From NCBI RefSeq assembly GCF_003952265.1, contig NZ_CP034438.1, positions 1,364,001 through 1,428,000 of the forward strand: a stretch of 64,000 nucleotides of DNA, in the 5' to 3' direction. Within the stretch, counting starts at the first letter, position 1; every line of letters begins with the position of its first letter. Shown here piece by piece: positions 8,528-17,200 of this stretch. The notes below the pieces were generated by a model. That model was not told where the DNA came from. It did not search any database and saw only the letters and a program-made list of their open reading frames with translations. The translations under genes were made by a program, and so were the position numbers. The stretch is from Flaviflexus salsibiostraticola. Lineage in GTDB: Bacteria > Actinomycetota > Actinomycetes > Actinomycetales > Actinomycetaceae.

Positions 8528-9499
8528 CTATTCGGTCGGCTCGGCGGCAGGCTCGCTCGCGGGAACGGCGCCGTCCGCACCGGTGAGGACGAACGACTGC
8601 GTCAGTGCGGGAAAGCCGACTCCGTCAACGCTGCCCTGGACGACGTAGGTGCCCGGCCTCGGGGCGGGCAGGCCCGCGTCGCAGGAGGGGGTGGATCGGC
8701 CACCCGACCACTCGACGTTGATCTGGGATGACACGTCGGGGCCGAACACGTAGAGGCGCGATCCAGCGCCGGCGGGGCAGTGCGCCGATGACCAGATCTG
8801 GTCATTGCCGGAGCTGACCTCGAGGACGAGGTGCTCGCTGCCCGCATCGAGCGAACAGGATTGGTCCGACGTGTTGGTGACCGATAGTCCGAAGGTGACG
8901 GGGTACCCGGCGATGGTGCCCGTCTGGTTGAGGACGATGTCGAGCATGCTGGGCTCGCAGGGGATGATCTCGTACGACGTGTCCTGCTCTTGAGCGATTA
9001 TCCGCTCCTCGCGCTCGGCGAGCTGACCGCGCAGGAAGATTGCAACTGCGATGGTCGCGGCGATGATGACAAGGGAGACGGCGACGAGGATGATGCCGCG
9101 CCGTCGGCGCGAGCCGGCGGCCCCGAACAGCGGGGGTGTCGACGATGCGACCTTGGCCTTTGTAGTGCGGGACGTGCTCGTTGAACCGGACTCGCGGCCC
9201 TTCGATGAGCGGGTGCCGCTCGCGGCCCGCCGATCGCGTGCCCCGTCTCTGCGCGCGGAGGCCGAGCGGCGGGGCGTTCCCGGTTCGGCGCCTGCGGCCC
9301 GGCCGTCCTTGGATCGCTGGGGCCGTTTCTGCGGCTCACTCGCGCCCGCGTCCGCGCGAGCGGGGCGGCGCGCCGGCGCATCGCCGCGAGGGAGCGTCCC
9401 GGGGATCGTCGGACGCGGCTGCTTCGTGGAGCGGGGGCGCTGCTCAGAAGCGGGCGGACGTCCCCGACGTCCGCCTCCCCGATCCTGCGAATCCTTCAC
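8528..9499 (-). CDS. single-pass membrane protein of unknown function
   Basis: 323 residues if started at the GTG at 9499 (VKDSQDRGGG). About 140 N-terminal residues are a low-complexity, Arg/Pro/Ser-rich, probably disordered cytoplasmic tail. One transmembrane helix follows (GIILVAVSLVIIAATIAVAI). The extracytoplasmic part of about 150 residues has three or four cysteines and a beta-rich feel (TFGLSVTNTSDQSC, GTYVVQGSVDGV), resembling an Ig-like or DUF4232-type ectodomain. I do not recognise a specific family. It is divergent from mutY with about 70 bp between starts. Confidence 0.7.
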   Translation of the reverse strand: MKDSQDRGGGRRGRPPASEQRPRSTKQPRPTIPGTLPRGDAPARRPARADAGASEPQKRPQRSKDGRAAGAEPGTPRRSASARRDGARDRRAASGTRSSKGRESGSTSTSRTTKAKVASSTPPLFGAAGSRRRRGIILVAVSLVIIAATIAVAIFLRGQLAEREERIIAQEQDTSYEIIPCEPSMLDIVLNQTGTIAGYPVTFGLSVTNTSDQSCSLDAGSEHLVLEVSSGNDQIWSSAHCPAGAGSRLYVFGPDVSSQINVEWSGGRSTPSCDAGLPAPRPGTYVVQGSVDGVGFPALTQSFVLTGADGAVPASEPAAEPTE

Positions 9500-9567
9500 A
9501 CTCCATAACCTAGACTCCCAGGCCGCGATCTGCAGGATTGCCACGCCCCTGTGGCACACTGGGCACG

Positions 9568-10431
9568 ATGTTCGACGAGTTGACGGCCTGGTTCGATGCG
9601 GAGGGGCGAGACCTTCCCTGGCGGGCGCCGGGCACCCCGCCCTGGCATATCCTCATCTGCGAGGTCATGAGCCAGCAGACTCCGGTGGCTCGAGTGCTGC
9701 CGGCCTGGCTCGAGTGGACTGAGCGCTGGCCGACGCCCCGGGACCTCGCTGGAGAGAGCACCGATGAGATTCTGCGTGCGTGGAAATCCCTCGGATACCC
9801 GCGGCGCGCGCTGCGCCTGCGGGAGTGCGCGCAGACCATTGTCGATGAGCATGGCGGCGTCGTTCCATCGACGGAGGCGCAGCTCCTCGCGCTGCCCGGC
9901 ATCGGCCACTACACGGCCGCCGCAGTCGTCGCCTTCGGGTTCGGAGGCCGCTCCCTCGTGCTCGACACGAATATCCGCCGAGTCATTGCCAGGCTCCACG
10001 GCGAGGCCCTGCCTCCACCCACTCTGACGAAGGGCGAGCGAGAGCGGGCCGCGGCTCTGCTCCCCGAGGACCGGGAGGAGTCGGCCGCGTGGAACGCGGG
10101 CGTGATGGAGCTCGGCGCGCTCATCTGCACCGCGCGGTCACCGCGCTGCGGAGAGTGTCCAGTCTCCGACTGGTGCGAATGGCGGCAGCAGGGGTTTCCC
10201 GCCGACCGGCATGCCCATCGGCGCAGGACACAGGCATGGGAGGGGACGATCCGTCAGGCTCGCGGGACGATCATGAAGGTGCTGCGCGACTCCGACGGCC
10301 CGGTCGAGATCACCGCCCTCAGGCAGGCGGATCCTGCGCGCGCGGACGAAGCCCTCAAGGGACTGCTCGCGGACGGTCTCATCGCGCGAAGCGGTGATTC
10401 CGTGGCCCTGCCCGGTAGCCTGGACACATGA
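9568..10431 (+). CDS. mutY: A/G-specific adenine glycosylase MutY
   Basis: 287 residues. Visible features: the catalytic Glu in CEVMSQQTPVARV near residue 32, the helix-hairpin-helix LPGIGHYTAAAVVAFGFG near residue 111, the catalytic Asp in VLDTNIRRVIAR near residue 132, and the 4Fe-4S ligands in CTARSPRCGECPVSDWC near residues 189-205. MutY removes adenine opposite 8-oxoguanine. It lacks the C-terminal Nudix-like domain of the E. coli protein, as is common for short actinobacterial MutY. The ATG at 9568 is preferred over the upstream start because it begins right at the conserved fold. The stop overlaps the start of the next, disrupted gene (ATGA). Confidence 0.93.
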   Translation: MFDELTAWFDAEGRDLPWRAPGTPPWHILICEVMSQQTPVARVLPAWLEWTERWPTPRDLAGESTDEILRAWKSLGYPRRALRLRECAQTIVDEHGGVVPSTEAQLLALPGIGHYTAAAVVAFGFGGRSLVLDTNIRRVIARLHGEALPPPTLTKGERERAAALLPEDREESAAWNAGVMELGALICTARSPRCGECPVSDWCEWRQQGFPADRHAHRRRTQAWEGTIRQARGTIMKVLRDSDGPVEITALRQADPARADEALKGLLADGLIARSGDSVALPGSLDT

Positions 10432-10560
10432 CCCCCATGTCGAATCACCGCGTCGTCCTCTGGTCGACAGCCCTTGTGCTGCTCGGACTGTTCCTCTCCG
10501 TCATCGGGCTCATTCTCCACGAGTTCACTCCGATAGTAAGAATAGAAGTGCCTGATCTTC
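10428..10560 (+). pseudogene. 5' part of a small membrane-protein gene interrupted by an IS110-family element
   Basis: The ATG at 10428 overlaps the mutY stop (ATGA). The fragment reads MTPMSNHRVVLW, then a strong transmembrane segment LVLLGLFLSVIGLILHEF, then about 15 polar residues before the reading frame enters IS sequence and stops at 10637. The missing C-terminal part is found on the other side of the element at about 11920-12198. The exact break point is not resolved. The original protein was probably about 140 residues with four helices. Its function is unknown. Confidence 0.6.
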
Positions 10561-10610
10561 TCGAATGGTTTGACCCACACAGCGATCGACCCCTGAACAG
10601 TCGGTCAGGT

Positions 10611-10723
10611 GCCGTGAGTGTTCCCGAAAGGTTCTGACTCACACTCTGATCGACCAGCGTGTCTTTCCCCGGACCTGTCGACCATTCGAGAACACTCACG
10701 GCGAGGCTTTCGCCTCGCCGTGA
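10611..10723 (+). ncRNA. candidate bridge-RNA region of the IS110 left end
   Basis: IS110 elements encode a structured bridge RNA in their non-coding end next to the transposase. Here the region shows clear secondary structure. A perfect 12-bp hairpin has arms 10696-10707 and 10712-10723 with a TTTC loop. A 13-nt segment at 10611-10623 is perfectly complementary to 10690-10702, giving an alternative long-range stem, and 10560-10569 is complementary to 10681-10690. The internal loops that would hold target and donor guides are not identified. Assignment is by analogy only. Confidence 0.35.
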
Positions 10724-10831
10724 TCATGTGACTCAAGAAGGGCCTGAACACCTTTTCTCTTTACTGTCTTGTCCAGGTTACCGGTCGATACGAAAGCACC
10801 ACAAACAATGCACATCGATTGGAGAAACCTC

Positions 10832-11905
10832 ATGACCTCACAACCTTTCATCACTGTCGTTGGTGGCGTAGACACCCACAAAGACCTGCATGTTGCTGCG
10901 GTAGTTGATCAGCACGACCGGGTACTCGCAACCGAATTCTTTCCTACGACCAGGCATGGGTACAAGCTGCTCGTGCACTGGTTACGCTCCTTCGGACAGA
11001 TCGCCAGGATCGGGGTGGAATGCACCGGCACCTATGGGGCGGGCCTGTTGCGCTACCTCCACGCACAAGATATCGAAGTACTCGAAGTCACCGGCCCCGA
11101 CCAAGCCCTCCGAAGGCGCAAAGGCAAAGACGACACCCTCGATGCAGAGAATGCTGCTCACGCAGCCTATGCCCGGGTGCGTGCCGTGACCCCGAAAACC
11201 CGTGACGGGCTGGTTGAATCCCTACGGGTGTTGAAAGTGTCCCGTAAAACTGCGGTCGCTGCCAGACGAGTCGCGTTACAGATGATCCGCATGAACATCG
11301 TGTCAGCACCAGACGAACTCCGTGACCAGCTGCGCACCCTGACTCGCATGAAACTCATCCGCACCCTAGCCGCATGGCGACCAGATCTCACGAAGTATCG
11401 CGATGTCACTGGCGCGTACAAGATCGCTTTGAAATCCCTTGCACGTAGGTACCTGGAACTCACTGATGAGATCGCTGATCTTGATGTCATGATCAAAAAC
11501 ATTGTTGATCATCTCGCCCCAGACCTCATCAAAAAACCAGCGGTCGGCTATGAGTCTGCAGCTCAGCTGCTGATCACTGCGGGAGACAACCCCGACCGGC
11601 TGACTTCAGAAGCCGCGTTCGCAGCATTGTGTGGGGCGAGCCCGATCCCGGCATCATCAGGCAAAACACACCGTCACCGGCTCAACAGGGGTGGTGACCG
11701 GCAAGCCAACTCTGCCCTGCACATCATCGCGATCGGCAGACTCAGAACCGACCCGAGAACCCAGGACTATGTGGCGAAGAAACTCTCCGAAGGGCACTCC
11801 AAAATGGAAGCCCTCAGGTGCGTGAAACGATACCTCGCACGGGAAATGTTCTACGCGCTCAAAACCAGAACCCAGGTAATCAATCAGACGCAGATTGCTG
11901 CTTGA
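10832..11905 (+). CDS. IS110-family transposase
   Basis: 357 residues. The N-terminal RuvC-like DEDD domain shows Asp in GGVDTHKDLHVA, Glu in GVECTGTYGAG, and the Asp pair in GKDDTLDAENAA. The C-terminal transposase_20 domain has FAALCGASPIPASSGKTHRH with the conserved serine. The ATG at 10832 is preferred because GGAGAA lies 6 bases upstream, whereas the upstream in-frame ATG at 10769 has no ribosome site. No frameshift or internal stop is seen, so it may be active. It uses more adenine/thymine-ending codons than its neighbours, consistent with acquisition. Confidence 0.93.
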   Translation: MTSQPFITVVGGVDTHKDLHVAAVVDQHDRVLATEFFPTTRHGYKLLVHWLRSFGQIARIGVECTGTYGAGLLRYLHAQDIEVLEVTGPDQALRRRKGKDDTLDAENAAHAAYARVRAVTPKTRDGLVESLRVLKVSRKTAVAARRVALQMIRMNIVSAPDELRDQLRTLTRMKLIRTLAAWRPDLTKYRDVTGAYKIALKSLARRYLELTDEIADLDVMIKNIVDHLAPDLIKKPAVGYESAAQLLITAGDNPDRLTSEAAFAALCGASPIPASSGKTHRHRLNRGGDRQANSALHIIAIGRLRTDPRTQDYVAKKLSEGHSKMEALRCVKRYLAREMFYALKTRTQVINQTQIAA

Positions 11906-11919
11906 CACTTAGAAGGGCG

Positions 11920-12198
11920 TCCGAGGATCAGAGCTGGGCACCGGCCATCACCGCCATCGCCACGCTCGGGCTGACGCTCGGCGGCATCATCATCCTTACC
12001 CGAGGAAAAGATGAGAACCTCCAGGACTTCGCACGGGGCATGTGGAAGACGGTCGCCTTCGCCACGGCCGGTGCCATCGCGGTGGCCGCCGTCGCCGCCG
12101 CAGTCCTTCTCGAGCCGATCCTTGCCCTCATCATCGGACTCGTCGCGATTCAGGGACCCGTCGGAGCGTGGTTCCTCTCCGAACAGCTCGCGAAATGA
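11920..12198 (+). pseudogene. 3' part of the membrane-protein gene interrupted by IS110
   Basis: In the frame that reads SEDQSWAPAIT there are three further hydrophobic segments: AITAIATLGLTLGGIIIL, VAFATAGAIAVAAVAAAVLL and ILALIIGLVAIQGPVGAWFL, ending LSEQLAK and a TGA at 12196-12198. It has no credible start of its own: the nearest in-frame ATG lies inside the transposase gene. With the 10428-10560 fragment it forms a plausible four-helix protein, so I read it as the disrupted remainder. Confidence 0.6.
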
Positions 12199-12267
12199 TT
12201 CGCGCACGACGCGGCCGACAGGCGACGCAGAGTGACCGGCGCTGGCTGCACTGCCCGGCCAGTTTGG

Positions 12268-12783
12268 CTAGCCCTCGCTGAAGGGCGCCTCGAGCTCTTT
12301 GAGCATGCGAGTGTTGCCCAGGGTGTTCGGCTTGACCCTCGCGAGTTCGAGGAACTCCGCCATGCCGTCATCGTGGGAGCGCAGCATCTCCGTGTAGACG
12401 TTCTCCCCCACCGGGGTCCCTTGAATCTCCTTGAAGCCGAGGCGCGAGAAGAACGGCACCTCGAAGGTGAGACAGAAGAGCCTCTTGAGCTCGAGGGACA
12501 GGGCTCGGGCCTCGAGCGCCCGGTAGAGTTCGGCGCCGATGCCCATTCCCTGGCATTCGGGGTCGACGGCGAGCGTGCGGATCTCTCCGATGTCCTCCCA
12601 CAGGACGTGCAGGGCACCGCACCCGACAACGCGATCGTCGTCGACGGCGACGACGAACTCCTGGACATCCTCGAAGTAATCGATGAGGTCCTTGGCGATA
12701 AGAACTCGACGCTCGGTGAACGGCTCGACGAGATTGGCGATGCCGCGCACGTGCAGGGGAAGGGCTGACCGGATCGTGATCAT
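12268..12783 (-). CDS. GNAT family amino-acid N-acetyltransferase (actinobacterial ArgA-like)
   Basis: 171 residues from the ATG at 12783 (MITIRSALPLHVRGIANLVE). The acetyl-CoA-binding motif of GNAT enzymes is visible as RTLAVDPECQGMGIGAELYRA near residues 69-90. The overall architecture and the C-terminal FFSRLGFKEI block resemble the short N-acetylglutamate synthases (ArgA class) of actinobacteria, but another acetylated substrate is possible. Its ATG overlaps the stop of the SorC regulator gene (ATGA), so the two are co-transcribed. Confidence 0.82.
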   Translation of the reverse strand: MITIRSALPLHVRGIANLVEPFTERRVLIAKDLIDYFEDVQEFVVAVDDDRVVGCGALHVLWEDIGEIRTLAVDPECQGMGIGAELYRALEARALSLELKRLFCLTFEVPFFSRLGFKEIQGTPVGENVYTEMLRSHDDGMAEFLELARVKPNTLGNTRMLKELEAPFSEG

Positions 12784-13787
12784 GCGTCGTGCCTGCTCCC
12801 GCGGGCGCTCCGCTCGGTGGCCTTGCGCTGACCAGTCGACAGATCGAGCAGCTTCCACGCCGCGGCCTCGTCGATGATGAGGTCGGTGATGGCACCGGAC
12901 ATGAGAGCGCCGTGCAGCGGCAGAACCTTGGAGGACCCCGCCACGACGCAGATCCTTCTCGGGATCTTCCTCAGCTCAGCCGGGGTCGGGCCGGTGGCCC
13001 GCCTGTTCATCTCGATATCCTCGTACGAGCCGTCCGGCCGCAGCATGACGGTGCAGATGTCGCCGACGACTCCCTCCGCCCGGAGCGTGGCGATGTCCTT
13101 CGGTGAGAGGTACCCGCCGACGTACACGTGGGAGGCGAGCGGGGAGTTGAACGAGCCGACGCCGAAGACCGCGATGTCGGTCGTGCGCTGGAGCTCGCGG
13201 ACGGCGGCCAGCGAGCGCTCGCGCCACATGGCCTCGCGCGTCTCGGCGAAGTCGAAGAAGGCCGGGACCGGGAAATGCCGCACGGTCGATCCGAACGCCT
13301 TGCCGAAGGAATCGATGATCTGGCCGGCGTAGGGGATGCCGGTGGTCGAGGAGTTGGCGGCGCCGTTGAGCTGGACAACGATCGACCCGGGCGCGGGGCG
13401 CGGCGAGAGATGGTCTGTGACCGCGGAGATCGTCGTGCCCCAGGCGACGCCGATCGTGTTGCCCGGCTGGACGAGGTCGGAGATGATCGCGCCGGCAACC
13501 GTGGCGACCGAGTCGAGCCTGCGCACATCGGTCGACGTGGGCGACACGGGGACGACGTGTGCGGTGACCCCGAAGACGTCGGAGAGACGTGCGGCGAGTG
13601 AATCTGAGTTCTCGGTCGGCGGGTGGAGGCTGATGCGGACCAGCCCCTCATCGCGAGCGAGGGAGATCAGCCTCGACACGGTCGAACGCGAGACGCCGAG
13701 CCTCCGGGCGACGGTCTCCATGGTCTCGCCCTGCACGTAGTGCAGCACCGCCGCCTCGTATGCAATCCTCCGCCGGTCCTCGGACAC
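12780..13787 (-). CDS. SorC/DeoR-type sugar-binding transcriptional regulator
   Basis: 335 residues. The N-terminal HTH is seen in QGETMETVARRLGVSRSTVSRLI near residues 19-41. A SorC sugar-phosphate-binding domain follows, with IGVAWGTTISAVTDHL, VVQLNGAANSS and GVVGDICTVMLRPDG as recognisable family blocks. Such proteins sense phosphorylated sugars or polyols. It is divergent from glpK with 377 bp between, so it is the likely regulator of glycerol use here. A GNAT acetyltransferase gene overlaps its 3' end. Confidence 0.9.
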   Translation of the reverse strand: MSEDRRRIAYEAAVLHYVQGETMETVARRLGVSRSTVSRLISLARDEGLVRISLHPPTENSDSLAARLSDVFGVTAHVVPVSPTSTDVRRLDSVATVAGAIISDLVQPGNTIGVAWGTTISAVTDHLSPRPAPGSIVVQLNGAANSSTTGIPYAGQIIDSFGKAFGSTVRHFPVPAFFDFAETREAMWRERSLAAVRELQRTTDIAVFGVGSFNSPLASHVYVGGYLSPKDIATLRAEGVVGDICTVMLRPDGSYEDIEMNRRATGPTPAELRKIPRRICVVAGSSKVLPLHGALMSGAITDLIIDEAAAWKLLDLSTGQRKATERSARGSRHDA

Positions 13788-14164
13788 CCTGACTCTCCTC
13801 GCTGCTGGCTGAGGCTATGCCGCATCGCACGCCCGCTTCAGCATACGACCCAACTCTCCTCTTTGTGGACTCTGGAGCCGTTTGGCTCACCTTCAGGGGA
13901 GTTGAGGTCGAAGGGTCTCACGACGTTGCGATGAGCATCTCCTGTCATGCACGTACGTTCACATTCTATGCGATCTCTTGCAATGCCGCGACCGACTTTC
14001 GCGTATGATGTGACCACACCCACCCGGGTGCGGGACGCAACGAAGCACCCGAGTGTGTTTGGTGCGAACGGACTAGCCCTACATAATCTGAATACGGCGG
14101 TGTGCCTGCACCGCCAGCGGATGACCGTTGGTCACGCCGCATGCATGAAAGGAACTCGTCAACG
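13788..14164. promoter_or_regulatory. divergent regulatory region between SorC gene and glpK
   Basis: 377 bp without a supportable gene. It contains an 8-bp palindrome ACGTACGT at 13951-13958 in a longer imperfect dyad, a TATGAT -10-like hexamer at 14004-14009, a CACCCGGGTG palindrome at 14021-14030 with a related inverted copy around 14046-14060, and a GAAAGGA ribosome site at 14147-14153 for glpK. The two palindromes are candidate SorC operators; their assignment is inferred from position only. Confidence 0.45.
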
Positions 14165-15691
14165 ATGACCGAGAAGAAATACGTACTAGCCATTGACCAG
14201 GGAACCACCTCTTCCCGCGCTATCGTTTTCAACCATGCGGGTGAGATCGTGTCGGTCGGCCAGCTCGAGCACGAGCAGATCTTCCCCCGTCCGGGCTGGG
14301 TCGAGCACGACCCGATCGAGATCCGAGACAACATCCGTGAGGTGATTGGGCAGGCCCTCGGCAAGGCTGATATCAACCGCCACGAGATCGCTGCCGTCGG
14401 CATCACCAACCAGCGCGAGACCGCCGTCGTGTGGGACAAGAACACCGGCCTGCCGGTCTACAACGCGATCGTCTGGCAGGACACCCGCACCGACAAGATC
14501 GTCCGCGAGCTCGGCGGCGACGAGGGCGCCGAGAAGTACAAGGAGCTCGTCGGCCTCCCGCTGGCGACATACTTCTCCGGCCCGAAGATCAAGTGGATCC
14601 TCGACAACGTTGAGGGCGCACGCGAGAAGGCTGAGGCGGGCGACCTGCTCTTCGGCAACACCGACTCCTGGGTTCTCTGGAACCTGACCGGCGGCGTTGA
14701 CGGCGGCGTTCACGTGACCGACGTGACGAATGCCTCCCGCACCATGCTCATGGACGTCCGCGAGCTCAAGTGGGACGAGGGCGTCTGCCAGGACATGACG
14801 ATCCCGATGTCGATGCTCCCCGAGATCAAGTCCTCCTCCGAGGTCTACGGCTACGGCGCCAAGAACACCCTCATCATCGACACCCCGATCTCGGGCGTGC
14901 TCGGCGATCAGCAGGCAGCCACCTTCGGCCAGGCCTGCTTCGAGAAGGGCATGGCGAAGAACACCTACGGCACCGGTAACTTCATGCTCATCAACACCGG
15001 CCAGGAGGCTGTCAACTCGAAGAACGGCCTGCTCACCACCGTGTGCTACAAGATCGGCGATGCGCCGGCCGTGTACGCACTCGAGGGTTCGATCGCCGTC
15101 ACCGGTTCGCTCGTCCAGTGGCTGCGCGACAACCTCAACATGATCTCCTCCGCACCGGAGATCGAGACCCTGGCTGAGACCGTGGAGGATAACGGCGGCG
15201 TCTACGTCGTTCCCGCCTTCTCCGGCCTTTTCGCCCCGTACTGGAAGGACGACGCTCGCGGCGCGATCGTCGGCCTGACCCGCTTCAACAACAAGGGCCA
15301 CATCGCCCGCGCTGTTCTTGAGGCGACTGCCTTCCAGACCGCCGAGGTCCTCGAGGCCATGAACCTCGACTCGGGCGTCGATCTCGAGGAGCTCCGCGTC
15401 GACGGCGGCATGATCGCCAACGATGCGCTCATGCAGTTCCAGGCCGACATCCTCGGCGTGGACGTCGTGGCACCCAAGGTTGCTGAGACGACTGCTCTCG
15501 GCGCCGCCTACGCGGCCGGCATCGCCGTCGGCTTCTGGGAGGGCGAGCAGGACGTCATCGACAACTGGCAGGAGGGCAGGCGCTGGTCGCCGAACATGGA
15601 TGAGAACGAGCGCGCTCGTCAGATGCGTCTCTGGAAGAAGGCTGTCACGCGCACCTTCGACTGGGTCGACGAAGACGTCACCAACGCCTGA
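14165..15691 (+). CDS. glpK: glycerol kinase GlpK
   Basis: 508 residues. FGGY kinase with the N-terminal phosphate loop [14 protein letters not shown], the glycerol-binding TNQRET near residue 80, the canonical IVWQDTRT, and [13 protein letters not shown] and [12 protein letters not shown] in the second domain. These match true glycerol kinases, which make sn-glycerol 3-phosphate from glycerol and ATP. No glycerol facilitator gene or glpD lies beside it; the next downstream sequence is a terminator split by an IS3-family element. Start chosen at the ATG 11 bases after GAAAGGA. Confidence 0.95.
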   Translation: MTEKKYVLAIDQGTTSSRAIVFNHAGEIVSVGQLEHEQIFPRPGWVEHDPIEIRDNIREVIGQALGKADINRHEIAAVGITNQRETAVVWDKNTGLPVYNAIVWQDTRTDKIVRELGGDEGAEKYKELVGLPLATYFSGPKIKWILDNVEGAREKAEAGDLLFGNTDSWVLWNLTGGVDGGVHVTDVTNASRTMLMDVRELKWDEGVCQDMTIPMSMLPEIKSSSEVYGYGAKNTLIIDTPISGVLGDQQAATFGQACFEKGMAKNTYGTGNFMLINTGQEAVNSKNGLLTTVCYKIGDAPAVYALEGSIAVTGSLVQWLRDNLNMISSAPEIETLAETVEDNGGVYVVPAFSGLFAPYWKDDARGAIVGLTRFNNKGHIARAVLEATAFQTAEVLEAMNLDSGVDLEELRVDGGMIANDALMQFQADILGVDVVAPKVAETTALGAAYAAGIAVGFWEGEQDVIDNWQEGRRWSPNMDENERARQMRLWKKAVTRTFDWVDEDVTNA

Positions 15692-15715
15692 TCCATCTCC
15701 AGTCCACTGACTGAC

Positions 15716-15727
15716 CTGTGGGGCCCA
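15716..15727 (+). terminator. left arm of the glpK terminator hairpin, split by the IS3 element
   Basis: The 12-mer CTGTGGGGCCCA here is perfectly complementary to TGGGCCCCACAG at 17178-17189, on the far side of the IS3 element. Joined without the IS and one copy of ATG, they form a 12-bp stem with a short loop 24 bp after the glpK stop. The element therefore landed in the loop of a factor-independent terminator. Confidence 0.7.
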
Positions 15728-15795
15728 AGCTGATGTGAACTGCTCCCCAGAAGTTGGACTGAGAAATCAGTTCCAATGTTCTGGGGAGCAGTGTC

Positions 15796-16275
15796 ATGGA
15801 TCCACGTAGTTCGTTGAGTGAGTGCCAGCGCGAACAGCTGGTGGCACTTTTTGAGTCAGGGATGGGTAATCGCGCTGCGGCGACGAGCTTGGGCCTGACG
15901 AGGAATGCCGTTCGCCGTCTGGAGCAGCGATGGAAGCTCCATGGAAGACTATGCCTTGTGGAGAAACCAACGAATCAGGCGTACTCCTTCGAGGTGAAGA
16001 AGGAAGTCGTCGACCGCTTCCTTGCGGGCGAGACTGCCATGGATCTCGCGGCTGAGTTCAATCTCAACTCCAAGGTTATGGTGCATAACTGGGCGAGGAT
16101 CTGGCGGCGCGAGGGTGATGATGGCCTGCGACCAAAACGTAAAGGCCGGCCCCCACGCACTGATTCGAAGCCGTTGACTGAAGAGGAACAGCTGCGCCGC
16201 CGAGTGCAGTTCCTCGAGGCGGAGAATGCGTACCTAAAAAAATTGCGGGACTTGAAGGATCACGGACACGCCTGA
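15796..16275 (+). CDS. IS3-family transposase OrfA
   Basis: 159 residues. Two helix-turn-helix segments are visible: NRAAATSLGLTRNAVRRLEQ and ETAMDLAAEFNLNSKVMVHN, and a Leu-zipper-like coiled coil at the end (EEEQLRRRVQFLEAENAYLK). It binds the terminal repeats. The A7 run near its 3' end allows a -1 ribosomal shift into OrfB to make the active fusion transposase. Confidence 0.93.
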   Translation: MDPRSSLSECQREQLVALFESGMGNRAAATSLGLTRNAVRRLEQRWKLHGRLCLVEKPTNQAYSFEVKKEVVDRFLAGETAMDLAAEFNLNSKVMVHNWARIWRREGDDGLRPKRKGRPPRTDSKPLTEEEQLRRRVQFLEAENAYLKKLRDLKDHGHA

Positions 16276-17135
16276 GGGTCCAGGCGATCTCCTCCCTCAA
16301 GTCCATCCACGATCTGACCGACCTGCTGACAGCGGCTGGGGTTGCTCGGTCGACCTACTACTATCACGCAGCCAAACTAGACCAGCCCGACAAGCATGCT
16401 GAGCTGAAGGCCGAGATCGCTGTCCTGTTCACGAAGAACAAGAAGCGCTACGGCTACCGGCGTATCCGTCTAGCCCTTTGCAGACAAGGTTGGCGTGTGA
16501 GTAAGAAGCTTGTGCTCGCGCTGATGCGCCAGCTCGGCTTGAAATCGAAAGTCCGGATCCGTCGCACGTACCACTCCTACCAGGGCCATGTCAGTCGTAT
16601 CGCCCCCAATGTATTGGCCCGTGACTTCACCGCGCAGGCGCCCGGGCAGAAGCTGGTCAGCGATGTCACGGAGTTCCGTGTCGCCAACCGGAAGCTCTAC
16701 CTTTCACCGATCTTGGATCTGTATGATCACACGGTCGTGGCCCACACCATGTCGACCTCCCCTTCGACTGCGCTCACGTCTGAGAGCCTGAAGCTCGCAC
16801 TGGCGACGTGTCAGCCCGGGCCGGGAGTGATCGTGCATACCGATCAGGGTTTCCAATACCAGCACTCCAGCTGGCGCAAGCTGATCGAGGAGAACAAGGC
16901 AGTGCAGTCGATGTCTCGCAAGGGCAACTGCTACGACAACTCCGTCATGGAGAACTTCTTCGGACATCTCAAAGCTGAGATGTACCACGGTGAACACTTC
17001 AACTCCGTCGAAGAGCTCACCACCGAAATCGACACATACATCGACTGGTACAACACCGAACGAATCCAGGAACGACTGGGGGGCATGACCCCGATGCAAT
17101 ATCGAAGCCATGCCCCCCAGACGTCAACGGCCTAG
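16236..17135 (+). CDS. IS3-family transposase OrfB (translated by -1 frameshift from OrfA)
   Basis: About 299 residues counted from the slippery A7 at 16236-16242, whose phase (A AAA AAA) fits a -1 shift. The HTH_21 block KRYGYRRIRLALCRQGWRVS is followed by the rve integrase core. The DDE residues are seen as Asp in LVSDVTEFRV, Asp in VIVHTDQGFQYQ and Glu in NSVMENFFGHLKAE. The frame is open throughout. A GTG at 16497 is in frame but would remove the HTH_21 region, so it is not a likely functional start. Confidence 0.9.
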   Translation, partial: KKIAGLEGSRTRLRVQAISSLKSIHDLTDLLTAAGVARSTYYYHAAKLDQPDKHAELKAEIAVLFTKNKKRYGYRRIRLALCRQGWRVSKKLVLALMRQLGLKSKVRIRRTYHSYQGHVSRIAPNVLARDFTAQAPGQKLVSDVTEFRVANRKLYLSPILDLYDHTVVAHTMSTSPSTALTSESLKLALATCQPGPGVIVHTDQGFQYQHSSWRKLIEENKAVQSMSRKGNCYDNSVMENFFGHLKAEMYHGEHFNSVEELTTEIDTYIDWYNTERIQERLGGMTPMQYRSHAPQTSTA

Positions 17136-17200
17136 TCTTAAACCAGTCCAACTTACGGGGACCAGTTCAATGTGAACTGGGCCCCACAGCTGTACAGACC

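Larger units (their letters stand above)
10570..11930 (+). mobile_element. IS110-family insertion sequence (ends approximate)
   Basis: An intact DEDD transposase gene (10832-11905) is preceded by about 260 bp of non-coding sequence and followed by a very short right end, the classic IS110 layout. IS110 elements lack terminal inverted repeats and often lack target duplications, so both limits are estimated from where host coding sequence stops (after about 10560) and resumes (by about 11925). The element split a membrane-protein gene coupled to mutY. Confidence 0.75.
15736..17169 (+). mobile_element. IS3-family insertion sequence, complete
   Basis: Terminal inverted repeats of 25 bp (15736-15760 and 17145-17169) match with three mismatches. 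A 3-bp ATG flanks both sides (15733-15735 and 17170-17172), as expected for an IS3-family target duplication. Inside are orfA and orfB in relative -1 frames with an A7 slippery run at 16236-16242. Both frames are intact, so the element looks potentially functional. Confidence 0.93.

Noticed and set aside
11818..12198. A complete 126-residue gene starting inside the IS110 transposase
   Set aside because: The first third is transposase sequence in another frame; only the part after about 11920 looks like a real membrane protein, hence a disrupted remainder.
16497..17135. Separate 212-residue transposase starting at GTG 16497
   Set aside because: The same frame is open back to the A7 slippery site and includes the HTH_21 region, so it is the OrfB part of a frameshift product.
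15716..17189. glpK followed by a long operon through the IS3 genes
   Set aside because: The hairpin arms and target duplication show that the transposase genes are an insertion, not part of a glycerol operon.
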